From Halothiobacillaceae bacterium (GTDB lineage Bacteria; Pseudomonadota; Gammaproteobacteria; Halothiobacillales; Halothiobacillaceae), in the NCBI GenBank assembly GCA_028696185.1, contig JAQVHL010000021.1, forward strand, positions 1 to 40,062: a stretch of DNA of 40,062 bases, read 5' to 3'. Numbering within the stretch: the stretch's first letter is position 1; every line of letters starts with the position of its first letter. The notes under the pieces were generated by a model. It made no database searches. It saw only the letters and a program-made list of their open reading frames with translations, and was not told the DNA's origin. This document shows, piece by piece, positions 26,388 to 34,580 of the stretch. Made by a program: the position numbers and the translations under genes.

Positions 26388-27277
26388 AACTGAGGCGAAT
26401 AGCGCAACAGCGCCCGCGCCTGCTCGGTACAGCGCACCCGTATTTCCCGATCCAGCGAAGCCAGCCAGTTCCCCGGCAAGCCCTCCAATCCATACAAAGC
26501 GCCCGCGACCATCCCCGCGATAGCCCCGGTGGTATCCGCATCGCCCCCCCGATTGACCACATCCACCAGGGAGGACTCGAAGCTGTCGTTATCGAACAGG
26601 GCCTGGAATACCGCGCGCAAGGTATCGACGATATAACCGGACGGGTTTTCCACACGCCGCCCACGAAAAGCGAACACGGGTTGCTCCTCAATCAGCGGAC
26701 GTATCACTTGCGCATGCAGCGGCGCAAGCCCCATCCCGGACAAGGCGCCCTGAACCAGACGGGCCACGGCGAAGCTTCCGGCATCGGAAAGCGGGTTATT
26801 GTGCGTAACCTGCGCCTGAATTCGGCACGCCTCGCGCACATGGGCCTCCTCCTTTCCGAACAGGGCCAGGGCCACCGGCAATACGCGCATACAGGCGCCA
26901 TTGCCAGCGGCCTGCTCATCCATCACGACAACAGCCTGCCCCGTTTGTCGGTAATGCAACACCCCCCGCCGCACCGTGTTGCCGATGTCCACCGGCTTGT
27001 CGCGCATCCAGGCATCAAAAGCCTGCGCAACACTAAGCGCATCGACCTGCCCGCCGCACGCCAGAATGGCTTCCCCCAACGCCAGGGACATCGTGGTGTC
27101 ATCCGTCACCGCCCCGGCGCGCAGCCGCAGCCAGCCGCCACCGACAATCCGCCGATGCACGCCGTACTGCGCCACGATCTCACGCGGGGTCATGAATTCA
27201 AGGGTCGCGCCCAGCGCATCCCCCAGCGCCAGCCCAAGATAGGCAGCCACTGCCCGGCTTTCGATTTCCGAACTCAC
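26366..27277 (-). CDS. draG: ADP-ribosyl-[dinitrogenase reductase] hydrolase
   Basis: Removes ADP-ribose from the nitrogenase iron protein (NifH), restoring activity after ammonium or darkness/energy shut-off. The 303-residue protein, with a GTG start and GGAGGG 6 bases upstream, follows Rhodospirillum DraG closely: LGLALGDALGATLEFMT, YGVHRRIVGGGWLRL, metal site VTDDTTMS (57-64), GNGACMR (125-131), THNNPLSD (158-165) and GGDADTT (244-250). The partner transferase gene draT is not adjacent, unlike in Rhodospirillum. A sigma-54-like promoter lies just upstream. The general ADP-ribosylglycohydrolase family is certain; the DraG subtype is very likely given the nif genes nearby. Confidence 0.92.
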   Translation of the reverse strand: MSSEIESRAVAAYLGLALGDALGATLEFMTPREIVAQYGVHRRIVGGGWLRLRAGAVTDDTTMSLALGEAILACGGQVDALSVAQAFDAWMRDKPVDIGNTVRRGVLHYRQTGQAVVVMDEQAAGNGACMRVLPVALALFGKEEAHVREACRIQAQVTHNNPLSDAGSFAVARLVQGALSGMGLAPLHAQVIRPLIEEQPVFAFRGRRVENPSGYIVDTLRAVFQALFDNDSFESSLVDVVNRGGDADTTGAIAGMVAGALYGLEGLPGNWLASLDREIRVRCTEQARALLRYSPQFQAVGPR

Positions 27278-27312
27278 GCCCGGCCCTCCGACGATTTAAG
27301 CGAGCGGTTTTC

Positions 27313-27328
27313 TGCATGGAGCGTGCCG
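27313..27328 (-). promoter_or_regulatory. Sigma-54-like promoter of draG
   Basis: The minus strand reads CGGCACGCTCCATGCA, with GG and GC in the -24 and -12 positions at the required spacing; it differs from TGGCAC-N5-TTGCA at the first base and in ATGCA. It lies 35 bases before the GTG start of draG. No TGT-N10-ACA site was found upstream, so the activator is unknown. Repeat copy C begins 5 bases farther upstream. Confidence 0.55.
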
Positions 27329-27332
27329 CTAA

Positions 27333-27477
27333 GGGGGTTTGCAAAACAAAGGTTTTCTGGACAATTCAGCGCCGGACGAAGGATTCCCGGATCCCCCTTG
27401 GAGGCACCATGGCGCTCCCAAGAGGGCCATTCCCTACGCCCAAGCTCATCCAGAAAACCTTCGTTTGCTAAACACCC
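27333..27477 (-). repeat. Palindromic repeat element, copy C (simplest)
   Basis: The arm AAGGTTTTCTGGA (27349-27361) is matched by its perfect complement at 27449-27461. Outer arms GGGTTTGCAAAAC and GTTTGCTAAACACCC continue the pairing imperfectly. The core has a single CCATGG (27407-27412) with CTTGGAGG/CTCCCAAG either side, so the element is essentially one long palindrome of about 145 bases. It lies in the 408-base gap between draG and lpxC, right behind the draG promoter. Its orientation is not defined by its symmetry. The rest of that gap, to 27685, holds only the lpxC terminator. Confidence 0.85.
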
Positions 27478-27579
27478 AAGAGCGAACCGTTTTTCAGATC
27501 CTCACAAAGGCACAAAATGCGGGATTGCGGCCTAAAGGGGCCTGCAGAGCCGGGACTCGCGGGCGGCGAGACCTCAAAC

Positions 27580-27611
27580 AAAAAAGCGCGGCATGGTCAG
27601 ACCATCCGCGC
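27580..27611 (-). terminator. Rho-independent terminator after lpxC
   Basis: On the minus strand GCGCGG and ATGGTC pair with GACCAT and CCGCGC (one bulged base), followed by TTTTTT. It lies 75 bases after the lpxC stop and is the strongest terminator on this strand. Confidence 0.85.
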
Positions 27612-27685
27612 ATGTATCGGCGAGAGAGCACGGCTTTCTCCGCCAAACGCTGTGTTTGTGACGGCCCCTCTGGGAGGGGAAACCG

Positions 27686-28600
27686 TCAGTGCGCCGAATA
27701 GACCGGCTTGAGGTAGGAGACTGGCACATCGGCCGTGTCTTCAAAAGTCACTTCTTCCCAGGCCGTACGATCCGCCAGCAACTCGCGCAGCAGGGCATTG
27801 TTGAGGGCATGCCCGGATTTATGGCCGTGGAAGGCGCCGATCAGGCTGTGCCCCAGCAGGTACAGATCGCCGATGGCATCGAGGATCTTGTGTTTGACGA
27901 ACTCATCGCCGTAACGAAGGCCGTCTTCGTTAAGAATGTGATAATCGCCCACCACGATGGCGTTCTCGACACTGCCGCCCAGGGCCAGATTGCGCTTGCG
28001 CATGGCTTCAAGATCACGAATGAAGCCGAAGGTGCGTGCGCGGCTGACCTCCTTGACGAAGGAGGTGGAGGAGAAGTCCACTTCGGCGCGCTGTGCCGTG
28101 CGGTTGAGCACCGGGTGATTGAAGTCGATGGACATGGCGACACGGAAGCCTTCATGCGGCTCGAAACGCACCCAGCGATCTTCATCACGCACCAGGACGG
28201 TGCGCAGGATGCGGATAAAACGCTTGGGTACATTCTGCTCTTCGATACCCGCCGACTGGATCAGGAATACGAAAGGGCTGGCACTGCCGTCCATGATAGG
28301 CATTTCCGGCCCGTCGATGTCCACATGCACATTGTCGATGCCCAACCCAGCCAGCGCGGACATCAGATGCTCCACGGTGGAGATCTTCACGCCGTCACGA
28401 ACCAGGGTAGTGGAAAGCTGGGTCTCGCCTACGTTGAGCGCGTGCCCCGGAATGGTGACCGGCTCCGGCAGATCGATGCGATGAAACAGGATGCCGGTGT
28501 TCGGCGCCGCCGGACGCAGCGTCAGGCGGACCTTTTCACCGGTGTGGAGGCCGATCCCCGTGGCCCGGATGCTGTTTTTAAGCGTTCTCTGACGGATCAA
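27686..28600 (-). CDS. lpxC: UDP-3-O-acyl-N-acetylglucosamine deacetylase, TTG start
   Basis: Zinc enzyme of the committed step of lipid A synthesis. The 304 residues start [21 protein letters not shown], lining up with the E. coli start (MIKQRTLK). The codon there is TTG, with AGAGGA about 8 bases upstream and no better in-frame start. Zinc ligands are His78 (STVEHLMSA), His237 and Asp241 ([10 protein letters not shown]). The catalytic His264 lies in [12 protein letters not shown]. In many gammaproteobacteria lpxC follows ftsZ; here it follows htpG, 98 bases away, and ends the run before draG. A TTG start may keep the level of this tightly controlled enzyme low, which is inference. Confidence 0.97.
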   Translation of the reverse strand: MIRQRTLKNSIRATGIGLHTGEKVRLTLRPAAPNTGILFHRIDLPEPVTIPGHALNVGETQLSTTLVRDGVKISTVEHLMSALAGLGIDNVHVDIDGPEMPIMDGSASPFVFLIQSAGIEEQNVPKRFIRILRTVLVRDEDRWVRFEPHEGFRVAMSIDFNHPVLNRTAQRAEVDFSSTSFVKEVSRARTFGFIRDLEAMRKRNLALGGSVENAIVVGDYHILNEDGLRYGDEFVKHKILDAIGDLYLLGHSLIGAFHGHKSGHALNNALLRELLADRTAWEEVTFEDTADVPVSYLKPVYSAH

Positions 28601-28648
28601 GGGGACGTCCTCTTGCTTCTTGGTGGCGGAATTATGACATGAACCGAT

Positions 28649-28677
28649 AGGAGGCTAGCAATAATTTTGAGCCTCCT
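28649..28677. other. Inverted repeat in the htpG-lpxC gap
   Basis: AGGAGGCT (28649-28656) and AGCCTCCT (28670-28677) form an 8-base stem with a 13-base AT-rich loop. On the minus strand it has no T run after it, so a simple terminator is not supported. It lies in the leader of lpxC, and its role is unknown. Confidence 0.4.
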
Positions 28678-28698
28678 TCCGGGTCTTTTTTCCGGTTT

Positions 28699-30549
28699 TC
28701 AACTCATCAACCGGTTCAAACGACGGACGAAACCGGCGGCATCGTCGAGCGCGCCACCTTCGGCCAGTATGGCCTGCTCAAGCAAGAGCCGCGCCCAGTC
28801 GCTGAAACGTGCATCGTCCTCGATGGATTTGAGTCGCGCGACCAGCGGGTGGCTGACGTTCAACTCCAGAATGGGACGCACGGCCGGCGCGCTCTGCCCT
28901 GCTTCCTTCAGCAAACGTTGCAGATGCAGGCTCATGTCGTGCTCGTCGGTTACCACGCAGGAGGGCGAGTCCACCAGGCGGGTGGAGATACGCACATCGC
29001 TGACGCTCTCCCCGAGCGCGGTCTTGAAGCGCTCTATCAAATCGCCAGCCTGCTCCGCCTCGGGATGCTTGTCTTCTTCATCGAGCTTCACATCGGCGCG
29101 GGTGACGGATTTGAGCGGCTTGCCCTCGAACTCGCGCAGATGAGAAACCAGCCACTCATCCACCCGGTCACTGAGCAGCAGCACCTCCAGGCCTTTCTTG
29201 CGGAAAGCCTCCAGATGAGGGCTGTTGAGCGCAGCCGCAAGGGTGTCGGCAATGATGTAGTAAATGGCGTCCTGCCCTTCCTGCATGCGCTCCAGATACG
29301 CCTTGAGCGACATCACCGGACCGGCGGCACTGTCCTGTGTGCTGGCAAAACGCAGCAAGCGGGCAATCTGTTCGCGGTTGGCAAAATCCTCGGCAGGGCC
29401 TTCCTTGAGCACTTGGCCAAACTCTTTCCAGAACGTGGCGTATTTTTCCGCTTCGTTCTCGGCCATCTGCTCAAGCTGCCCCAGGATTTTCTTGACCGAA
29501 CCGGCGCGGATGCTGTCGATCACCGCGCTGGACTGGAGAATTTCGCGCGAGACGTTGAGCGGCAGGTCGTTGGAATCGATCACCCCGCGCACGAAACGCA
29601 GATAACGCGGCATGAGTTTTTCCGCATCGTCCATGATGAACACGCGCTTCACGTAGAGCTTAACGCCGTGCATACGGTCGCGATCCCACAGATCGAAAGG
29701 CGCGCGGGCGGGGATGAACAGCAGCGAGGTGTACTCGTTGCGACCCTCGACACGATTATGGGTCCAGGCCAGCGGCGCCTCCCAGTCGTGCGCGACGTGC
29801 TTGTAGAACTCGGCGTATTCCTCATCGCTGATTTCGGACTTTGCCCGGGCCCACAGCGCCGAAGCACTGTTCACCCGCTCCGTTTCGCCGCCTTCCTCCG
29901 ATTCGCTGCGCATCATCACCGGCAGGGTGATGTGATCGGAATAGCGGCGGATGATCTGACGCAGGCGCCAGCCGTCGAGAAATTCACTGGCGTCGTCCTT
30001 CAGGTGCAGGATGACTTCGGTGCCGCGCGCGGCGCGCTCGATGGTTTCCAGCGTGTACTGACCGCTGCCGTCGGACACCCAGCGCACGCCATGCCCGGCG
30101 GTGAGCCCGGCGCGGCGGGTGAGTAGCTCCACGCGCTCGGCAACGATGAACGAGGAATAAAAGCCGACGCCGAACTGGCCGATCAGGGCGGCATCCTTCG
30201 CCTTGTCCTGCTCCAGCGCCTCAAGGAAAGCCTTGGTCCCCGAACGCGCAATGGTACCCACGTTCTCGATGACTTCCTCGCGGCTCATGCCGATGCCGTT
30301 ATCGCGCACGGTGAGTGTCTTGGTGTCCTTATCAAAGAGCACCTCGATCTGCAGCGCCGGATCGGATTCGTAAAGGCCGGCATCGCCCAGCGCTTCGAAA
30401 CGCAGCTTGTCGCAGGCATCGGACGCGTTGGAAACCAGCTCGCGCAGGAAAATTTCCCGATTGGAATACAGCGAGTGAATCATCAGGCGCAGAAGCTGCT
30501 TGACCTCGGCCTGGAACTCCAGCGTTTCAACCGGCGCATCAACGGACAT
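28699..30549 (-). CDS. htpG: Chaperone HtpG (Hsp90)
   Basis: ATP-dependent Hsp90 chaperone in the cytoplasm. The ATG at 30549 gives 616 residues (E. coli 624) and has GAGGAGGAA 5 bases upstream; the open frame beyond it to 30657 is not homologous. The N-terminal GHKL ATP site shows [39 protein letters not shown] and [12 protein letters not shown]. The middle-domain catalytic loop holds LNVSREILQ. The C-terminal dimerisation domain is complete. A sigma-32-like promoter lies about 70-100 bases upstream, so heat-shock control is expected. Confidence 0.97.
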   Translation of the reverse strand: MSVDAPVETLEFQAEVKQLLRLMIHSLYSNREIFLRELVSNASDACDKLRFEALGDAGLYESDPALQIEVLFDKDTKTLTVRDNGIGMSREEVIENVGTIARSGTKAFLEALEQDKAKDAALIGQFGVGFYSSFIVAERVELLTRRAGLTAGHGVRWVSDGSGQYTLETIERAARGTEVILHLKDDASEFLDGWRLRQIIRRYSDHITLPVMMRSESEEGGETERVNSASALWARAKSEISDEEYAEFYKHVAHDWEAPLAWTHNRVEGRNEYTSLLFIPARAPFDLWDRDRMHGVKLYVKRVFIMDDAEKLMPRYLRFVRGVIDSNDLPLNVSREILQSSAVIDSIRAGSVKKILGQLEQMAENEAEKYATFWKEFGQVLKEGPAEDFANREQIARLLRFASTQDSAAGPVMSLKAYLERMQEGQDAIYYIIADTLAAALNSPHLEAFRKKGLEVLLLSDRVDEWLVSHLREFEGKPLKSVTRADVKLDEEDKHPEAEQAGDLIERFKTALGESVSDVRISTRLVDSPSCVVTDEHDMSLHLQRLLKEAGQSAPAVRPILELNVSHPLVARLKSIEDDARFSDWARLLLEQAILAEGGALDDAAGFVRRLNRLMS

Positions 30550-30620
30550 GGGTATTCCTCCTCGTGACATGGAACAGGGCACCGGGCACATTCCAGCCGC
30601 CCCCGGCCCCCGAGCGCAAA

Positions 30621-30649
30621 CGCTGGGGGCGCAACCCTGACATTTCAAG
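30621..30649 (-). promoter_or_regulatory. Sigma-32-like heat-shock promoter of htpG
   Basis: On the minus strand CTTGAAA (30643-30649) is a perfect -35 for RpoH. After 14 bases comes CCCCAGCG (30621-30628), matching the CCCCATnT -10 in its first five positions. It lies 70-100 bases before the htpG ATG. Confidence 0.75.
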
Positions 30650-30678
30650 GGCGACACGTCGGCCAGACGCAGACGAAA

Positions 30679-30714
30679 ACGCCCCGCGTTGACTTGCGTC
30701 AGTACGCGAGGCGT
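30679..30714 (-). terminator. Terminator of the rpsP-rimM-trmD-rplS operon
   Basis: On the minus strand ACGCCTCGCGT pairs with ACGCGGGGCGT over 11 positions (one G-T pair), with a 14-base loop. The stem is followed by TTTTCGTC. It lies about 36 bases after the rplS stop and upstream of the htpG promoter. Confidence 0.8.
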
Positions 30715-30749
30715 CCTTTACGCACCCCAGACAGGGGAGCGGCCCTGAA

Positions 30750-31091
30750 TCAGAGCTTTTCCTTGATGCGCGCAGACTTGCCGGTACGGCCACGCAGGTA
30801 GTAGAGCTTGGCACGGCGCACATCGCCGCGACGCTTGACTTCGATACCGCCAATCGCCGGGCTGTAGGTCTGGAACACACGCTCCACACCTTCGCCATGG
30901 GACATCTTGCGCACGGTGAACGCGGAGTTCAGGCCGCGATTGCGCTTGGCGATGACGACGCCTTCGAAGGCCTGCAGACGCTCACGGTCGCCTTCCTTCA
31001 CCTTGACCTGCACAATCACGGTATCGCCGGGACCGAAGTCCGGAATCTCGCGGTTCATCTGCTCGGCTTCGAGCTGTTGGATGATGTTCAT
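30750..31091 (-). CDS. rplS: 50S ribosomal protein L19
   Basis: Large-subunit protein near the 30S interface. The 113 residues start [12 protein letters not shown] and include [33 protein letters not shown] (shown only as a landmark region, residues about 19-51) and [17 protein letters not shown]. The basic C-terminus is [17 protein letters not shown]. Length and sequence match E. coli L19. It is the last gene of the rpsP operon, 12 bases after trmD. Confidence 0.98.
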   Translation of the reverse strand: MNIIQQLEAEQMNREIPDFGPGDTVIVQVKVKEGDRERLQAFEGVVIAKRNRGLNSAFTVRKMSHGEGVERVFQTYSPAIGGIEVKRRGDVRRAKLYYLRGRTGKSARIKEKL

Positions 31092-31103
31092 GTTGTTTCC
31101 CCT

Positions 31104-31859
31104 TCAGGTTCCCCGTAACCCGCCCGACTCGTGTTCAAGGATGAACTCTTCGAGCAGGCGACGCTGTTCTTCATTCAATTCCCGCGCGGCCAGAAGATCC
31201 GGTCGGCGCAACCAGGTTCGCCCCAGCGCCTGCTTCAGACGCCAGCGCGCCACCTGGGCATGGTGCCCCGAAAGCAGGACATCCGGCACGCGCAGACCGT
31301 CGATTTCCTCCGGCCGCGTATAATGCGGGCAGTCCAGCAGGCCCTCCATGAAGGAGTCCTGCCGGGCGGAATCCGCGTGCCCCAGCACGCCGGGCAACTG
31401 CCGGACTACGGCATCCACCACCACCATCGCCGCCAGCTCGCCTCCGGAGAGGACGTAGTCGCCGATGGAAATTTCCTCGTCGACATGCCGGAGGATGACC
31501 CGCTCATCGATGCCCTCGTAGCGCCCGGCCACCAGGATCAACGACGGGCGGCGCGCAAACTCGCACACCCTGGCCTGATCCAGTACGCGCCCCTGCGGGC
31601 TCATATAGACCACCGCCGCGTCTGGCGAGGCAGCCCGCGCCGCGAGGATGGCCTCGCGCAAGGGCTCGACCTTCATGAGCATGCCCGGACCGCCGCCATA
31701 GGGGCGGTCATCCACCGTGCGATGCACATCGTGGGCGTAATCGCGCGGATTCCAGCAGCGAAGCTGCAGCTGCCCACCGGCCACCGCGCGACGGGGCATG
31801 CCATGCCGCGCGACCGAATCCACCAGCTCCGGAAAGAGCGTGACGACCTCGATGCGCAT
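31104..31859 (-). CDS. trmD: tRNA (guanine-37-N1)-methyltransferase
   Basis: SPOUT methyltransferase that methylates G37 of tRNAs reading CNN codons and so prevents frameshifting. The ATG at 31859 gives 251 residues ([13 protein letters not shown]); the longer frame to 31922 overlaps rimM. The trefoil-knot SAM site shows [26 protein letters not shown] and [16 protein letters not shown], and the catalytic aspartate region is [10 protein letters not shown]. It starts 5 bases after the rimM stop with little ribosome site of its own, so translation is probably coupled. Confidence 0.97.
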   Translation of the reverse strand: MRIEVVTLFPELVDSVARHGMPRRAVAGGQLQLRCWNPRDYAHDVHRTVDDRPYGGGPGMLMKVEPLREAILAARAASPDAAVVYMSPQGRVLDQARVCEFARRPSLILVAGRYEGIDERVILRHVDEEISIGDYVLSGGELAAMVVVDAVVRQLPGVLGHADSARQDSFMEGLLDCPHYTRPEEIDGLRVPDVLLSGHHAQVARWRLKQALGRTWLRRPDLLAARELNEEQRRLLEEFILEHESGGLRGT

Positions 31860-31864
31860 GCGGC

Positions 31865-32377
31865 TCAGAAATCCGCGTCCCAGTCGACCTCGATGCGCCG
31901 CGCCGCGATATCGACCGCGCACACCGCATGCCCCTGCGTGAAGGGAATCAGGCGTTCCCGCTCCCCCAACACGACCAGAACATCGTTGGCGCCGGTTTCG
32001 ACCAAGTGACTGACCGTTCCAAGATCAACACCTTCGGCATTGACCACCCGGCAGCCCACCAGATCACGCCAGTAATACTCGCCGCGCGCCGTGCGCGGCA
32101 GATCGCCCTGGCGCACCGCGATTTCCTGCCCGAGCAGGGCTTGCGCGCCATCCCGGTCATCGACGCCTTCCAGCCGGGCCACGAGTCCGCGCCCGTTGGG
32201 ACGAAAACCGAGCACCTTGCACTCGCGCCACTGCCCCTGACGCCCGAGGAACCAGCGTTTATAGCGCCCGATCGCCTCGACAGGCCGGGTTTCGGAAAAC
32301 ACCTTGACCCAGCCCTGCACGCCGAACACACCGGACACATGCCCGAGCAGGACCATTTCGTCCGCTTCTTGCGTCAT
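31865..32377 (-). CDS. rimM: Ribosome maturation factor RimM
   Basis: Helps 30S head assembly with protein S19. The 170 residues have an N-terminal RimM beta-barrel ([23 protein letters not shown]) and a C-terminal PRC-barrel ([28 protein letters not shown]). It lies between rpsP (24 bases) and trmD (5 bases) in the classic operon order. Confidence 0.97.
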   Translation of the reverse strand: MTQEADEMVLLGHVSGVFGVQGWVKVFSETRPVEAIGRYKRWFLGRQGQWRECKVLGFRPNGRGLVARLEGVDDRDGAQALLGQEIAVRQGDLPRTARGEYYWRDLVGCRVVNAEGVDLGTVSHLVETGANDVLVVLGERERLIPFTQGHAVCAVDIAARRIEVDWDADF

Positions 32378-32401
32378 GTCCGGTTTCCGCTCGTGCGCCT
32401 A

Positions 32402-32662
32402 TCAGGCAGCAGCGACCGACTTGGCGTAGTTCTTCAGCAGAACCGCAACGCGGTCGGTCGGCTTGGCGCCCTGCTTGAGCCAATGATCGACGCGATCGGC
32501 TTCCAGCTGCAGGCCGGCCTCCTGGCCACGGGCCAGGGGATTGAAGTAACCGACGCGCTCAATGTAGGCGCCGCTGTCGCGGGCCTTACGGCTGTCGGTC
32601 ACGACCAGATGGTAGAAGGGGCGCTTCTTGGCGCCGGCACGAGCCAGACGGATGGTGACCAT
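32402..32662 (-). CDS. rpsP: 30S ribosomal protein S16
   Basis: Small-subunit protein of 86 residues starting [24 protein letters not shown], with RVGYFNPLA and [16 protein letters not shown]. It leads the operon rpsP-rimM-trmD-rplS and matches the usual family length (about 80-90). A likely -10 element lies about 70 bases upstream. It is divergent from thiI. Confidence 0.98.
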   Translation of the reverse strand: MVTIRLARAGAKKRPFYHLVVTDSRKARDSGAYIERVGYFNPLARGQEAGLQLEADRVDHWLKQGAKPTDRVAVLLKNYAKSVAAA

Positions 32663-32728
32663 TCACTTTTCCCCAAAACGGTAACGACTAGGCAGCGGCG
32701 ATCATGACCGCCGCCAAGAAAGCCGGCA

Positions 32729-32734
32729 ATTCTA
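32729..32734 (-). promoter_or_regulatory. Candidate -10 element of the rpsP operon
   Basis: The minus strand reads TAGAAT, five of six matches to TATAAT, about 67 bases before the rpsP start. A convincing -35 at 17 bases (TGTTTA) is lacking, so the call is weak. Confidence 0.35.
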
Positions 32735-32788
32735 CCCGTTTCGCCGGAAAAATAAACAGCTGCGCAACAAAAGTTTTCCAGCACGCCG

Positions 32789-32816
32789 GCGACAGCGGCG
32801 AAGGCTGCGTTACAAT
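32789..32816 (+). promoter_or_regulatory. Candidate promoter of thiI
   Basis: GCGACA (32789-32794) and TACAAT (32811-32816) are spaced by 16 bases, about 58 bases before the thiI ATG. The -10 matches five of six and the -35 four of six positions. It lies back to back with the rpsP promoter region. Confidence 0.45.
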
Positions 32817-32873
32817 GCGCGCCCAACCCGACCGCCGCCCTTGCCGGCCCACACCACTGTGGCCCTCCTGTCC

Positions 32874-34334
32874 ATGAAACTGATTCTCAAGCTGTTCGCC
32901 GAAATCACCATCAAGAGCCCGTCCGTGCGCCGCAAGATGGTACGCACCCTCACAGGCAACATCCAGCGCGCCCTGACGCACGAGGGGCTGACGGCCCGCG
33001 CCATCCGCCGCTGGGATCACATTGAAGTCGATGGGCCGGACGATGAGCGTCACGCCTGCATCCCCCTGCTGACCCGCACGCCGGGGGTGGGGCAGGTGCT
33101 CGATGTCGAGGCTTTCCCGCTGAGCACCTTCGAGGACATCGCCCAGGTGGTGGTTCCCGCCTGGGCGACACGCCTGCCGGGGCGACGCTTCCGGGTCAGC
33201 GTCAAGCGCGCCGGACGACATGCGTTCACCTCCATTGAGCTTGAACGCTGGCTGGGCGCACAACTGCTGGCCGCCGCTCCCGACGCGAAGGTCAGCCTCG
33301 ACCATCCGGAAATCAATGTGCGGGTGGATGTCACCGACGACCGGGTGCTGATGGTCCGCGAACAACACGCCGGTCTGGGCGGTTATCCGCTGGGCGAGGC
33401 CGGCGAGGCGCTGTCGCTGCTTTCCGGCGGTTTCGATTCGGGCGTCGCCAGTTACCTCACCCTGCGACGCGGTATCGTGCCGCATTTCGTTTTTTTCAAC
33501 CTGGGCGGCGTGGCCCATGAGCTGGGTGTCAAACAGCTCGCTCATTATCTATGGGAGCGCTACGGCAGCGGGCGCCCCCTGCTTTTCTACAGCGTCCCCT
33601 TCGATACCGTGGTGAGCGCGCTGCTGCAGCATGTCGAACACGGACTGATGGGCGTGGTGCTCAAGCGCCTGATGCTACGCGCCGCCGACCGCATCGCCGA
33701 ACGGCATGGCATCCCGGCACTGGTGACCGGCGAGAGCGTGTCTCAGGTGTCCAGCCAGACCCTGCACAACCTTGCCGTCATCGAGCAAAGCCCGCACCGT
33801 CTGGTGCTGCGCCCGCTCTCGCTCACCGACAAGGCCGAAATCATCCGCATCGCCCGCGACATCGGCACTGCGGAGTTTGCCGCCAGCATGCCCGAGTACT
33901 GCGGCGTCATTTCCGACCGGCCGAACATAGCCGCGCCGCTGCGCGAGGTGCTCGATGCCGAAGCGGCGCTGCCAGAGGGCCTTCTGGATGAAGCGCTCGC
34001 CCGCGCGCGCTGGCTGCCCGTCAGCCGGCTGCTCGATGACATTCTCGCCGCCCCGCCGTTGCCGCCGGTCGGCCACCCGCAAGAGGGCGACCGGGTCATC
34101 GACATTCGACTCGATGCGGCACGTGCCCGCGCGCCCCTCTCCGTGCCCGAGCTGCCCGTGCAGGACATACTGCACATTCCCTTCCCTGGCCTCGCCGGCC
34201 GGTTCTCCTCGCTGCGCGACGACGGGCACCGCTACCTTCTATACTGCGACCGGGGTGTGCTCAGCCAGTTGCACGGACAGTATCTGCGCGATCAAGGCAT
34301 ATCGAACATCGGGGTCTACCGCCCCGACGCCTGA
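32874..34334 (+). CDS. thiI: tRNA 4-thiouridine synthase / sulfur carrier sulfurtransferase ThiI
   Basis: Makes 4-thiouridine at position 8 of tRNA and supplies sulfur for thiamine thiazole, receiving sulfur from a cysteine desulfurase. The ATG at 32874 gives 486 residues (E. coli 482); the frame opens at 32841 without homology. The domains are an NFLD (about 1-55), THUMP (about 60-165) and a PP-loop ATP pyrophosphatase with SGGFDSG (184-190). A C-terminal rhodanese domain (about 400-486) carries Cys458 in LLYCDRGVLSQ. The second key cysteine is Cys343 in PEYCGVIS. The rhodanese-bearing form is typical of gammaproteobacteria. Confidence 0.96.
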   Translation: MKLILKLFAEITIKSPSVRRKMVRTLTGNIQRALTHEGLTARAIRRWDHIEVDGPDDERHACIPLLTRTPGVGQVLDVEAFPLSTFEDIAQVVVPAWATRLPGRRFRVSVKRAGRHAFTSIELERWLGAQLLAAAPDAKVSLDHPEINVRVDVTDDRVLMVREQHAGLGGYPLGEAGEALSLLSGGFDSGVASYLTLRRGIVPHFVFFNLGGVAHELGVKQLAHYLWERYGSGRPLLFYSVPFDTVVSALLQHVEHGLMGVVLKRLMLRAADRIAERHGIPALVTGESVSQVSSQTLHNLAVIEQSPHRLVLRPLSLTDKAEIIRIARDIGTAEFAASMPEYCGVISDRPNIAAPLREVLDAEAALPEGLLDEALARARWLPVSRLLDDILAAPPLPPVGHPQEGDRVIDIRLDAARARAPLSVPELPVQDILHIPFPGLAGRFSSLRDDGHRYLLYCDRGVLSQLHGQYLRDQGISNIGVYRPDA

Positions 34335-34580
34335 TTTTCTCCACAATAAAAATCAACATTTCACGAGATTCAGCCTAAAATCCCATGACGGGCGCCTGGA
34401 AACACCTCCCGGTGCTTTCGCCTCGCCCTGTGTGTTATTGATCCGGCTTATTGCCGCGCCGAAGCGTCCATGCCTCGAATCATCCCCGCCTGTTTACGGG
34501 CCGGGTTAATAAAGAACGCAGCTCAAGCGCCGCCGTGTGCGGATGCCCGCACGCCAAGGAACAACACGGAACCGACGATC

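Noticed and set aside
28693-28715. CCGGTT/AACCGG hairpin at the htpG end as a terminator
   Set aside because: The run next to it is A on the htpG-sense strand, and the hairpin overlaps the coding end, so it has the wrong polarity.
34376-34401. Possible sigma-28 flagellar promoter (TAAA and GCCTGGAA) before the chemoreceptor
   Set aside because: The spacer is 14 rather than 15 bases and only five of eight -10 positions match, so it is not better than chance in this region.
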